Source: Guadua angustifolia
Lineage: Eukaryota > Streptophyta > Magnoliopsida > Poales > Poaceae
Length of the DNA stretch: 64,000 nt
Reading direction: 5' to 3'
Assembly: GCA_036346375.1 (NCBI GenBank)
Contig: JAYEVE010001388.1
Span: forward strand, 1-64,000
Under the pieces are notes generated by a model. That model searched no databases, was not told where the DNA came from, and was given only the letters and a program-made list of their open reading frames with translations. The first letter of the stretch is position 1. Each line of letters opens with the position of its first letter. The translations under genes were made by a program, and so were the position numbers. Shown here piece by piece: positions 35,701 to 46,280 of this stretch.

Positions 35701-36316
35701 TTTGTTATCCACGCCCATCGAGCGATAACCGAGCTCACATCACCGCGGGCGACATCTGCGCTCGGGCGGCGGCGAGCGCGACAGCCTTGCACACATGGGC
35801 GGCGCCGAGGAGGCGGAGCAGCGCCTCTGAGGCGGTCGGCGTGTAGGAACGCCGGCCAGGGAGGCGTCGCGCAAGGGCGAGGAAACGCCAGCGAGGCCTG
35901 GCAAGCAAAGCAAGCAGGGAAGCGCCGTGTGGGAGGCCGGGTGGCGCCGGGAGGACGGATACTTGGGCCTTGGCGGGGCGGATGGAGGGAGGTCTCCTAG
36001 CTTCCACTTCTTTCTTTCTCTCTTTTTTTTCCTCTAGGGTTTCAACTCCCCCCCTTTACTTTATATACTCCAACAAGTAAATGAACCAATAAAAAGCCAG
36101 GGAAAAAGAGTGAAAGCTACACAGAATTCTAGAGACCACAAACCAACAGATTCCAAAGATTGAAATTTCAAACTCTTGGCGAAAAGCAAACTTTCGCTTG
36201 AGTAAAACTTAAATTTCCCGACAACACATCTTGCCTCCTTCTGGAATAAATCATAAAATTAAGAAGTCGAAAACACCTCCGGCCAAAAACCCAAGAAAAC
36301 GAATTGCGGTATTACA
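32736..36316 (-). mobile_element. Solo LTR (3.58 kb) inserted in CACTA copy 1
   Basis: Starts TGTAACACCCGAG and ends GCGGTATTACA, with the 5-bp duplication TGTAT on both sides (32,731-32,735 and 36,317-36,321). CACTA copy 2 lacks it. I read it on the minus strand: the minus-strand start TGTAATACCGC...TTTCTTGGG resembles the LTR at 16,198. A minus-strand TATA box (GTATATAAAG, about 36,060-36,070) is followed by GAAACCCTAG and a GC-rich stretch. The only internal structure is LTR-like, so recombination between two LTRs has removed the rest. The 131-codon ORF at 35,605-36,000 is a composition effect. Confidence 0.88.
33352..33615. repeat. 89-bp tandem repeat in the solo LTR
   Basis: Three near-identical units begin with TATCCATACATCACAAT at 33,361, 33,450 and 33,539. 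Each includes ATGATTCATCATT and a run of ATGCAA/ATGCGA. The third is the most diverged. Confidence 0.85.
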
Positions 36317-36393
36317 TGTATAATGCGAACCGTTACAGCCGAGAATAAATTAACAGCGTTTCTTCTTTTCTAAGAGCCGCCGAGGAGAACAGC

Positions 36394-39300
36394 TTGCGAA
36401 AAAAAATGAAGTGCATACATTGTCCATGCATTGATTGCAAGAATGAGAAGATGTTTTCGGACAAAGACCATATCCACTTGCACATGATTCGGATGAGTTT
36501 TGTACCTGGCTATACAAGTTGGATAAGGCATGGCGAAGAGGAGATCATACTTCAATGTGATAACGTCGACGACGATGGAGCCGGCAATATGGCAAATGAC
36601 ATCAATTATGGATCCGATGAGGATAGGTTGGTCATCGTTGAAGATAATAATTTGGCTCGAATGTTGTGTTATGCAGAAGACAACTATACTAGTAAGAGAG
36701 AGTTTAATCAATTCAAGGGTTTGATAGAGAACTCAGAGAAACCTTTGTTCCTGGGTTGCAAGGAGGAATACACAAAGTTGCACACCGTGCTTTCACTGCT
36801 GAAATTGAAGGCAGGCAATGGTTGGTTGGACAAGAGTTTCATGGCGTTGTTACATCTCTTAGTGGACATGCTTCCAGAGGGAAACGTATTGCCTAAAACC
36901 ATGTATCTAGCTAAGAAGGTTGTATGTCCCTTGGGATTGGAAGTAGAAAAAAATACATGCATGTCCAAACGACTGTATACTCTATTGCAAAGACTATACA
37001 GATAGGCATGTATGTTCAATGTGCAAAGCATCGCGATACAAGTGTAAGGGCGATGACAACGAAGGTATTGAGGTGAAGAAAGAAGATCTCGGTAAAGTGG
37101 TGTAGTATTTGCCAGTAATACCTCGTTTGAAGCATTTATTTAGAAACAAAAAGTACACCAAATTGATGCGATGGTACTCGGAAGAGCATAAGAGGGATGA
37201 AAAACTGAGACACCCTGCTGATTTTGCCTAGTGGAGAAACATCGATAGGCTCTTCAGGGAGAACTTCGAAAATGAACCGAGGAATGTAAGGCTTAGCTTG
37301 AGTACGGATGTAATGAATTCTTTCAGTAACATGAACAGCATTCATAGCACTTGGCCCGTGACTCTCTGTATCTACAACCTTCCTTCTTGGTTGTGTATGA
37401 AACGAAAGTACATTATGATATCGCTGCTTATCCAAGAGCCGAGACAACTTGGCAACGATATTGATGTATACCTACAACCTTTGGTGGAAGATCTTGTGAC
37501 ATTGTGGACTGAAGGTGTACAGGTATGGGACGAGTACAAACGAGAGTACTTCACTCTACGTGTATTGTTGTTTTGCACCATCAATGATTTACCTACCTTG
37601 GTAACCTGTTCCATCGTACTATAAAATGAGCCAAAGCATGCCCCTAGTGCCTGGATGAAACCGCTAGTGTGTGGCTCAACAACTTGAGGAAAACAGTGTA
37701 CACGTGTCACCGTAGGTTCCTTCGCAGGAATCATCCGTACCACAATATGAAGAAACAATTCGACGGAACAAAGGAGGATGGTTTAGCTCCAAGGCCTCTT
37801 CGTGGGGAAGAGGTTTATGATATGGTTAATGATCTTAATGTTGTACTTGGAAAGGGGAGTACTAGTAATACATCAAGGTAATATGAAGAAACAATTCGAC
37901 GGAACAAAGGAGGACGGTTCAGCTCCAAGGCCTCTTCGTGGGAAAGAGGTTTATGATATGGTTAAGGATCGTAATGTTGTACTTGGAAAGGGGAGTACTG
38001 GTAATACATCAAGGTCCCATATTGAGAAGACCACGTGGAAGAAGAGATCCATATTCTGGGACTTGCCCTATTGGAAGGACTTAATTAGAAGTTCGACACT
38101 GCATCGACGTCATGCATGTAGAGAAGAATGTATGTGACAGCGTGCTTGATATTTTACTGAATATTCCTAGCAAAACAAAGGATGGACTGAAGGCACGAAG
38201 GGACCTAGAAGATATGAAAATTAGAGTCGAGCTACATCCTCAAGACACCGGGAAAGGCCGACTTTACCTTCCCCCAGCTTGCTACACTCTGTCCAAGAAA
38301 GAGAAAATAGACCTCTACAAGTGCTTGTATGGTGTTAAAGTTCCATCCGATTACTCCACAAACATCAAGAAATTGGTATCGATGAAAAATTTGAAGTTAA
38401 CTAGCATGAAGTCTCATGATTGTCATGTGATGTTGACACAAATGCTACCTATTGCAATTAGAGATTTTTTCCTGATAAGGTCCGAGAGGCAATCATGAGG
38501 TTGTGTTTCTTCTTTAACGCGATTTCACAGAAGGTCATTGATCCCATTGGACTTTATGAACTACGGGTTGATGTGGTCCAGACTCTATGCCAGCTAGAGA
38601 TATATTTTCCTCCATCATTTTTCGATATCATGGTTCATCTCATTGTTCACCTTGTGAATGAGATAAATATTTGCGGCCCCGTATACCTGCATCAGATGTA
38701 CCCGTTCGAAAGGTATATGGGTGTTCTGAAGAAATATGTACGTAATCGATCTCTGCTTAAAGGCTTCATTGTAGAAGGTTATGCAACCGAGGAGGTTATT
38801 GAGTTCTAAGTCAATTATATAGACAAGGTCGAACCGATAGGAGTGCCTGTATCTCGCCATGAGGTTAGGCTAACTGGGAAAGGTGTAATAGGAAAGAAAT
38901 CTACAAATTCTTACGATCATGTTTTGTTTGAACAGGACCATTTCACAGTCTTGCAACAATTAGTTGAGGTGTACCCGTATATAGATATACACAAGGATAA
39001 GCTACGGAGGGAAAACCGTGGACAGTCAGAGGTTTGGATAACAAAAGAGCACAATCGTTTGTTCAGGGAGCACATGTTTGATGAAGAAACGAGTGTTACG
39101 TTGAGGTGGTTGGCAAAAGGGCCTTCAGGTACAATCGTCACATGGCAAGGATACATCATAAATGGATATATATTTTACACGAGAGCTCAGATAGCAAAAG
39201 TACTTACCAAAATAGAGGTGTCCGTATAGATACATATGACAATACAGGTAGTAAGAAGAGCAACTACTACGGGTTCATGGAGGAATTTGGGAGCTTGACT

Positions 39301-39647
39301 ATTGTATTTTCAAGATCCCGGTGTTTAAGTGTCGTTGGGTCCAACTCCCAAAGGGTATCAACGTTGACAAGTACGGCTTCACTACTGTGGACATCGAACA
39401 TGTCAGATACAGAGACGAACCATTCGTACTTGCAAAGCAAGTAGCACAAGTCTTCTATGTAGTTCTTCAAGGAAAAAGAAGGATCGTCGGAGTTGAGAAT
39501 GTCGTGAATGAGGAAGAGTACAACCAGTTTGGTGAGTTGTCTCCTTTCGTAGATGGCAGCATCAGCCTCGAGTAAGAAGCCACTCAAGAAGTTACCTATC
39601 ATCGCGATGATCCCAACGAAGGCCAAATTGTAAAAGAAAATAATTAG
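36394..39647 (+). pseudogene. CACTA transposase-like gene (TNPD type), copy 1
   Basis: First a Transpos_assoc-type domain (MKCIHCPCIDCKN, then HIHLHMIRMSFVPGYTSW) at 36,394-36,560. The Transposase_21 (PF02992) core follows in several frames: MRWYSEEHKRDEKLRHPADF, LSTDVMNSFSNM, IHSTWPVTLCIYNLPSWLC, MKRKYIMISLLIQ and GNDIDVYLQPLVEDL. The motif IDVMHVEKNVCDS at 38,106-38,145 keeps an aspartate that is conserved in this family. Then come DUF4218-like (HLIVHLVNEINICGPVYLHQM, YPFERYMGVLKK) and DUF4216-like (VDKYGFTTVDIEH, DEPFVLAKQVAQVFYV) regions. Stops at 37,006, 37,106 and 37,624, frameshifts, and a 136-bp duplication break it. Such proteins cut the transposon ends. The terminal TAG (39,645-39,647) is shared with copy 2. 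Confidence 0.87.
37744..38015 (+). repeat. 136-bp tandem duplication inside the transposase gene
   Basis: AATATGAAGAAACAATTCGA starts at 37,744 and again at 37,880. The two copies differ at about ten positions. CACTA copy 2 has a single copy here (about 55,419), so the duplication arose in this element. Its length is not a multiple of three, so it shifts the frame. Confidence 0.9.
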
Positions 39648-40249
39648 TTAAGAGTACTGGCAATATGTGTCCATTTATATGGAGTATTGGAAATGTGATG
39701 TAAAATAAGATAATCAAGTGAAATGTGATAATGAGTATTGGAAATGGGATGTTCATGACAAAGTCTATCATTTAACAAAATTATTTTCATGATTTTATCG
39801 ACTTTAAATGTTCTCTAAAATTCAGATACTATTGTCCTTAATAAGAAAATATTTTAAAAATGTAGCTAAAAATGCATAAAAACTAAGAAATACATAATTT
39901 ATTACTTTAAACATAATTCAACAAAGAATAATACATAATTTATTATTTTAAACATAATTCGACAAAAGAGGCAACTATTTTAAACATACTCTTGTAGTGC
40001 AATGAAACTTTAGGCAATAATCTATATTTTTATAATTGTAGGTATCCTCAAAATTTTTCATCATTTTCAATACTAATTAAAGCTTAATTTGGAATTTAAT
40101 TAATTTAAAAAGGGTTTAATATGATTAATGCGTAGTGAGCAATTGCAAAATTATTTTATTTGGGTTCTTTATGCTCCAAATTATTTTACAGATTTTATAG
40201 AATTTTCTGAATTAATTTGCTATTTATTTGGAGTTTCTAAGAAAAGTAT
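39648..40249. other. Intergenic region with an LTR-like fragment
   Basis: Between the two CACTA genes. Two 40-bp units (ATACATAATTTATTA...AAACATAATTC) repeat at 39,890-39,967. From about 40,070 to 40,240 the order and wording (AGCTTAATTTGGAATT, AAAAAGGGTTTAATATGATTAAT, TTTGGGTTCTTTATGCT) follow the 5' part of the LTR at 16,275-16,440. I infer a diverged LTR fragment. CACTA copy 2 does not have it. Confidence 0.5.
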
Positions 40250-40400
40250 TATCTGTAGCGGTTTTTAAGAAAAACCACCACAGATAAATGTTATCTGTGG
40301 CGGTTTTTTAGAAAAACTGCCACAGATAAACGGCACCACTAATAATATTATCTGTGGCGGTTTTTCTTAAAAACCGCCACAGATACTCCTCCTATATAAA
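40250..40400 (+). promoter_or_regulatory. Internal copy of the CACTA array with TATA box
   Basis: Five or six arms of GTGGCGGTTTTT/AAAAACCGCCAC, of the same kind as at the element ends, lie between the two genes. TATATAAA at 40,393-40,400 follows directly. The arrangement 'array then TATA' is the same as at the 5' end (31,639). It suggests a promoter for the second gene under control of whichever protein binds the terminal repeats. CACTA copy 2 has the equivalent at 57,601-57,775. Confidence 0.7.
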
Positions 40401-41489
40401 ATACCTAGATGTCCCGCCGTGTCCTCTTCCAAATCCTCCCACTCTCACAATGTGCGCCGCCCGATTTCACCATCGCCCTCTCCCCTCTTTGTCTTCCTCC
40501 CCCACGCCCTGTGCCCTTTCCTCATAGCCTCCCGACCAGCGTCTCCCCTGCGCCCTGTCCCCGTCGGCGGCTTCCTCCCCCACGCCCCCTCGGCCGCCGT
40601 TGTCCTTGACTACACTGACACCAAACTCTGCACCCGAACCTGCACTGTCGCCGCCCCAGTTCATTTTTTCCGGTTAGTTTAGAACCTTGATCCTTTTGCT
40701 ATCCATTGGGTCGCATATCATTATCAGCCCTTCAATCCTATATGCTAAATTATGGTTGAAAGCTCTGAGATATGCGCGATTGGTTTATATTTTTTTGTTG
40801 CCTTGTTGACAAATGCAGATTAGGAAAATTTGGAGCTCGCAGCGATTTAGTCATACGCATTTTGGTTTAGACAGCAGTTTTGCTAGAATTTTGATAGCCT
40901 ACTATTTTTCAAAGGGGAACCCCCTTTCCGAGTTGGTTGTTGCAGTGGGTAGGATAGGTGAGGGGGTATGAAAAAATAGTTCATGTTTCTGCAGTTAGCT
41001 TTGTGGGTGTGCTCTAACTTGATATGTTAGCTTTTGGGCTTCTCAGTTCTGAAGGGCATACTGCTCATACTATTGATGTTGTTGGAGGTCCTAGTATCTG
41101 GAGTGTATTTAGGTTATTATATACTACATTTGTAAGGTCCTAGGTTCTTAGAAATGTTTGAACTCTGTTTTCTTGAAAGGACTTGCCTATTGTATTTGTT
41201 AAATGGTTACTGGAATAACAAGAAAACCTAGCATCAATACAAAGGGTTGCAGGATTCACGTGTAGCTATTGTGCTTATGTGCACAAAAATTTGTTATTGT
41301 CTTACACATGCAACACGCGACAGTCTACAAATCACCTACATGGATTTCGATTCAGTGTAAGCTAAACTACAGCTTTAATGGGGAAATTTAGATGCTAGCA
41401 TTAGTAGTCAAACAATTTGTGTATTAGTGGAGCTGAGATTGTTCTATTGAGTATCTTTTATGGACTGCAATTTTGGACGTTACTTAGTA

Positions 41490-41532
<43 letters not shown>

Positions 41533-42415
41533 CCAAGAGGGGTTGGTGACAGGATCGTGCAAGCAAATTCCCAATTCTACAATAGTCAAAGGTTCCAAAA
41601 AGAGCAGTCCTAACTTAGTTGGGTACAAAGCAAGAAGACATGTAATAGGCAAGTAGCTTACATATAGTTTCCTTCAAGTTTTGGCCAGATCTTGTTAGTG
41701 CTGTTGTGTTTTGGCCTTCTGGAACTCTGTTGGAGAATATATTTATAGTGTTAGCAACTTCGCCCTTTGGTTGGTTAAAGATGGCCTACTGCATAATTTT
41801 ACTTAACCTGAGCTCTCTGCCCTTCTTGTTCCACCCATTGGCCACTCTTCATAACTGCCGAAGGAAACTAGACTATTTGCTTGTACCCTTGTAGCCTAAA
41901 TTAGGAAATAAGGAGTTTACACAAAAGTACAAATGAACTTAAATCAGGAAATCCTTCCTTTACCTGAAATAATATGTAGACTATGCAATCCTTTTGATGA
42001 AAATCTTGGACTGTTTGATTAACTATCTTCATGCATTCCACTGTCATCTCATGAGTCATGACTATGCACTCAACAGTCAACACAACCAATTTTCACATTA
42101 GCTAGCATATATAGGACTACATCAATAAAAGCTAACTAATTAATCTCCAAATTAAGACAACAATCAAACAAAGCTGTGTATGTGAAATTAGCTTGTGCAT
42201 CTGCCTTCACAAAGTATTAAAACAACATGATCAATTTCCACAGCAAAGTTGTGTATGTGAAATTAGCTTGTGCATCTGCTTCTTATGCTTTAGGTTCCTG
42301 TTAGCAAAATAATCTTAAGTATTATGATTTCTGACTCACATCAACATTTCTTCAAAAACTACTTTCTACTCTAGAATTAACTATGAATTATGTTTCGGGT
42401 CAAAATGTAGTTCTT
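40401..42415 (+). other. Leader and probable intron of the second CACTA gene
   Basis: A cytosine-rich leader (40,409-40,672) carries small ORFs; the first ATG is only 8 bp from the TATA box, so it is unlikely to be translated. A likely 5' splice site is GGTTAGTT at 40,673. The rest is AT-rich with no coding sequence. It contains a (TA)19 microsatellite (41,492-41,530) and a 75-bp tandem duplication (AAGCTGTGTATGTGAAATTA at 42,171 and, with one change, 42,246). Coding sequence starts at 42,416. Confidence 0.55.
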
Positions 42416-43576
42416 ATGGAGCCCAATCCCGAGCCTGTAATGGAGGAGACTTCTAACCCGAGCCCGAGCCGGCATCTTAACATTGAGCCAAACACCGAAG
42501 ATGTCAAGGCCTCCACCGCTGCTACAGATGATGCTCCCGTTGCAAGACGTCGAGGCCGAGGCCGAGGGAAAACTAAGAAACCTGAAGGCCGGTATACCAT
42601 CACAAAGGTCTTAGATGCTGGAGCCCCTGTTGCACCACAGGAGTCAGCAGCAAGATACAAGTCCACATGCGGGTACATCGTAAGGGATAAAGTGCCAATC
42701 ACCTATTTGGATTGGCACAAAGTGCCCCGCGCCACCAAAGAGGATCTATGGACAGAGCTGAAAGAAACATTTGAATTCCCCAAAGAAGCCAAAGAGCTCG
42801 TGTGTCGTGATACGTTGATGACCATGGATGCAGTATGGAGGAACTTCAAGGCGAGACTGAATACAAACTATGTGAAGAAAAACTGGTCAGCCATAGGAGA
42901 CTACTCAAAATTAGAGCCATGTTGGGATGAGTTTGTGGTGATGAAGCAAGATGAAGCGGCAAAGAAGTCCAGTGAGGACCATATAAACATCGCAAGAAGG
43001 AATACTCACCCCCATAGACTAGGCATGAGTGGGTACGCCGGCAAAATTCCTCAATGGGAGAGGCAAGAATTAGATGCAGTCCGATTGACTAGCGCAAGTC
43101 CCTTGACTGGACTACCAGACCGAGTCAAGCATTACATGCTAGCGAGGGCATCTATCACGTCTGGTGGGGCCCTATCATTCAAAAGCAGCGATGATGAAGT
43201 AATGTCGCAAAGAGTTCAGTAGCTGCACGCCGAGTCCAGCCAAGGAAATTTCCACCCAAATAGGGAGAAATACGAACTAATGGCAGCCCTAGGAAACAAA
43301 GAGCACCCTGGTCGGACACGAGGAGTTGGGGTCAAGGTTCCCTGGTAGATGGGATTCCCAGAGTACGGAGACTCTTATAGGAGTTGGAAGAGAGCCAAAG
43401 AAGAGCATGCCGAAAATGAATTGGAAAAGATAAAGGAAGGGTTCTTCGAGAACTATAAGGCACCATACAAGAACAAGTTTAACAACAAGTACAAGAAGCC
43501 ATGCGCTAGTTGCAAGTCCACAACGTTCACTCCAGCCCTACGAATCGTCGCAGCAATTGCGCGTCCACGCCATTAG
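42416..43576 (+). pseudogene. Second CACTA gene (Ptta/En-Spm Transposase_24 type), copy 1
   Basis: One reading frame interrupted by two in-frame TAG codons (43,220-43,222 and 43,346-43,348). I choose the ATG at 42,416 because it is shared with copy 2 (61,200, also MEP); an upstream ATG at 42,383 is not. Residues 1-70 are acidic, then an RRRGRGRGK basic patch. The family core follows: STCGYIVRDKVPITYLDWHK, ATKEDLWTELKETFEFP, MDAVWRNFKARLN, EPCWDEFVVMKQDEAAKKSS, LGMSGYAGKIPQWERQ and RVKHYMLARA. The codon that is the second TAG here is AAG in copy 2. In En/Spm the partner protein TNPA binds the subterminal repeats; that role is inferred for this gene from position and family. Confidence 0.85.
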
Positions 43577-43872
43577 TAGAACTAGATAACACCCATTATC
43601 CTGTGGATAACATACAAAACCCCACACCTTGCCAGCTCAACGTGCCTATCATGAACATATTTGTGCAAGCTGGTACAAGAATAGCTTATTCATGCTAAGA
43701 AGGGGGTGTTTTGCACAACACCCCGATAGCGCCAGGTTATGCAAAGGTCCAGGTGGACACGGTACTTCCACAGTTTGCCGACATGGCGTTAGAAATTCCC
43801 TGCAACGATGAGGTTACAACTCTAGGAAGTGTTGTCCACTCATTCATCCAGTGGCGTTAGCGTGATATCGTC

Positions 43873-44310
43873 TTGGACCATGTAGTGTCTGCCTCTCCTG
43901 TAGTAGAACTCGCGCTACCGTCACCAGCACCAGAGCGTGAAATGGTGATGAAGCAAGATGAAGCACCAATGAACATGGCTAGTGTGAGTTCTTCACAGGA
44001 CAAACTAATTCCAACCCCTAATCCGAAGAAATGGCATATTAGACAAGCCGTATCAGCTAGATCAAGCGAAGCCATAATAGAATATGATGTTGTGCTAGCA
44101 AAAAGTAAGGGCAAGACGAAGACTAAAATACAAGATAACCAAGAAAGATTGAAATTCGAGCTGGGAAAGCCGTTAATCACCCCTTCAAAGTTAAATAGCC
44201 TATCACCAATGATGTGGCGATTACATGCCTGGTATATGGAGCGATCCAACCAAGAGGTACTCCCGAAACTTATCACTGCCCTTTTTTTGAGAGGAACATT
44301 TTCACCATGA
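43873..44310 (+). pseudogene. Second CACTA gene, downstream exon
   Basis: 145 codons in another frame, perhaps a separate exon. Contains KKWHIRQAVSARSSEAIIEYD, a KGKTKTK basic segment, and FELGKPLITPSKLNSLSPMM with WYMERSNQ. Copy 2 has the same blocks at about 62,840-63,080. In related plant transposons this stretch precedes a Ulp1-type protease domain. It ends at a MITE insertion, after the EERNIFT-like block. Confidence 0.65.
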
Positions 44311-44615
44311 GGGAGTCCTGTTTGGCAGAGCTCTGCTCCCAACTTCTGCGGAGTGAATCTGTGGAGCTCTACCAAACAGCAGTTTTCTGATAATCGCTCC
44401 CAGGGTGATTCCCGTGAAATGATTCTCCGAAATGAACTAGGAGTGGGAGCTGAAAAAGTCGCTTCTCTGATTCACTCCCAACAAAGAGTCGGTTTCTCCA
44501 TAGAGTTTATCCTATGGATTAGTTAGAGAATCACTTTCGTGACAGAATCACTTCTCTCGGAGAATCACTTCTAACAGAGAATCAGAATCAGAGGGAGCTC
44601 TACCAAACAGGCCCT
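44311..44615. mobile_element. MITE in the second CACTA gene
   Basis: About 305 bp with inverted ends: GGGAGTCCTGTTTGGCAGAG on the left and, in reverse complement, AGGGCCTGTTTGGTAGAGC on the right. The interior has repeated GAATCACTTCT/AGAGAATCA motifs. It is absent from CACTA copy 2. No target duplication is visible because about 260 bp of host sequence are missing at the site. TIR wording resembles common grass MITEs, but the superfamily is not certain. Confidence 0.75.
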
Positions 44616-45440
44616 AATAAAGGAGGTCGAGGAATACGTATATAACACTTTAATCAAGCTACAAAACAAAGAATTTATACTTTTACCATACAATTTTAAG
44701 TAAGTTAGTTTCTCACTAGCTAGTTAAATTACTCGTTGATTTTGTTCTTTACTTTGATCTTAGGACTAATGACTAATGGCATCATACACGTGCATATATG
44801 TAGCTTCCTTTGGATTCTCGTAGTAATTACTCCGTAAAAGAGCAAGATATCGATCATGGACCCACTAGATAACAATGGAAAAAACTATGAAGAGATGATA
44901 ACTGTAATGAATAATGTGTTCAAAAGATATTGTAAAAAGAACTCAAGATACCGCCCATACCACAAATCCCTTTCAATCCGTACTAAATTTCTGGTATACA
45001 CGCAAGCAATATTCTTATATCGTATTTCATAGTAAATAACTTCTTCCATGACATTTTAGTTTATTCAATTTTACTGATGTCACAAGCGATCATAAGGCAC
45101 AAATTTATGTGGATACTTCGTGTGCCAATATATGCACGAAATCTTAGGTTCTACAATAATAAACAATGACGTAGAGATTTGTCATACTTACATCACACAT
45201 TGATTCACACCACTCAATTTCTATATACTCTGAGATTTATTTTTCCTATTTATAGCGCCTCAAGTTGCCTACGAGAGAATTGCTTCTTATTAAAATCCAA
45301 CCCATTTAGGGACAGCTCGCCTACTTCATCATGAAGGAAATCATCAACCCAAAAGGCGAGTTTCATGACAAAGATAACAATGATCCAATCATCCATACTC
45401 ATTTTACACATCGTGTGTCTCCAACCAATACCGAAGACTA
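44616..45440 (+). pseudogene. Ulp1-like C-terminal region of the second CACTA gene
   Basis: Short coding blocks separated by intron-like AT-rich stretches: KLQNKEFILLPYNFK at about 44,650-44,700, then MDPLDNNGKNYEEMI and VFKRYCKK at 44,857-44,940, then SIRTKF near 44,975. The order 'IL.PYNF', 'MDPLD', 'FKRYC', 'RTKF' is what I know from Ulp1/SENP-like cysteine peptidase tails of plant transposon proteins. The region that should hold HW is partly lost in introns. The catalytic cysteine is not convincing. A relic only. Confidence 0.5.
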
Positions 45441-45664
45441 GTAGGTTTGTAATTTAGAAAACTAGTTTAGTCTTTCATTATTTAAATTTTGTCTCATTAC
45501 AAAGTGTAAATTGATGTTTCATTATGGCTAATCTTATGCTATTTTGTGTACACATCTGTTACAATGTGTATGATACCACTGTTCTATGTGTATGCTGTTT
45601 CAGAGGGCATGGATAGCGCTGTCTGAAATTAGCTCGAAATGCGTACTTTTTATTTTGTTGTCTA

Positions 45665-46140
45665 GAGTTATCAGTGGCAGTTTTTGACTAAAATCATCAC
45701 TGATACTCCTAGTATCAGTGGCGGTTCTATCCAGAAACCGCCACTGATATAAATATCTGTGGCGGTTCTATTGAAAAACCGTCACTGATACAAGGATATC
45801 TGTGGCGGGTTGTGGATAAAACCGCTACATATAACCCTATATCTATGGCGGTTTGTGGATAGAACCGTCACTGATAATATTATCAGTGGCGATTTGTGGA
45901 CAGAACCGTCACTGATAATCACATTATCGGTGGCGGTTTTTGGATAGAACCGCTACTGATAATATTATTAGTGGCGGTTCTAGCCACAAACCGCCACTGA
46001 TAATACTATCAGTGACGGTTCAAAAACCGCCACTGATAATCCTCGATTATCAGTGGCACTAAATCTGTGGCGGTTCAGAAACCGCAACCGCCACTGATGA
46101 CAGTTATAAACCGCCACATATAGTCTTTTTCAAGGTAGTG
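45665..46140 (+). repeat. 3' subterminal and terminal array of CACTA copy 1
   Basis: About sixteen alternating arms of GTGGCGGTT and AACCGCCAC with ATCAGTGGCGG and CCACTGATA extensions, ending in the inverted terminal repeat (reverse complement CACTACCTTGAAAAAGACTA). It is denser than the 5' array. Confidence 0.85.
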
Positions 46141-46280
46141 AATTACTTGGCCCTTAACTGCTTTAATCAATTCATATGTTAAGTCAAACTCAATGAGCAT
46201 ATAGACTCATTTACTAAGTCACCCTCACAAAATTAGAGTTGACAACAAATCCTCTTTGAAAATAATGATGATTATTATAA
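46141..46280 (-). pseudogene. Gypsy C RNase H relic, upstream part
   Basis: On the minus strand, from 46,210 down, the reading is EFDLTYE followed by IKAVKGQ, the conserved segment before the second RNase H half in gypsy elements. It stops at the CACTA insertion and continues at 31,233. Upstream of 46,210 the frame is broken. Confidence 0.7.

Larger units (their letters stand above)
31234..46140 (+). mobile_element. Complete CACTA (En/Spm) transposon, copy 1
   Basis: 14,907 bp. The left end starts CACTTCCACAAAACAGCA and the right end finishes AAAAAGACTATATGTGG in reverse complement with terminal CACTACC. The insertion is flanked by a perfect 3-bp duplication AAT (31,231-31,233 and 46,141-46,143), as expected for the superfamily. 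Terminal palindromic arrays, a TNPD/transposase-like gene (36,394-39,647), an internal array and a second gene (42,416 to about 45,440) follow the standard two-gene plan. The first base pair block of the left end reads CACTT instead of CACTA. It has been invaded by a solo LTR and a MITE, and both genes are broken, so it cannot move by itself. Confidence 0.93.

Noticed and set aside
35605..36007. 131- and 90-codon ORFs on opposite strands as genes
   Set aside because: They lie in the GC-rich part of a solo LTR and show no known motif.
40409..40609. 66-codon ORF starting just after the internal TATA box
   Set aside because: Its ATG is 8 bp past the TATA box, before any likely transcription start.
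41492..41530. (TA)19 run as a functional element
   Set aside because: A plain microsatellite in an intron-like region, with no counterpart in copy 2.
43857..44375. 172-codon minus-strand ORF
   Set aside because: It is antisense to a recognisable exon of the second CACTA gene, and its 5' end lies in the MITE.
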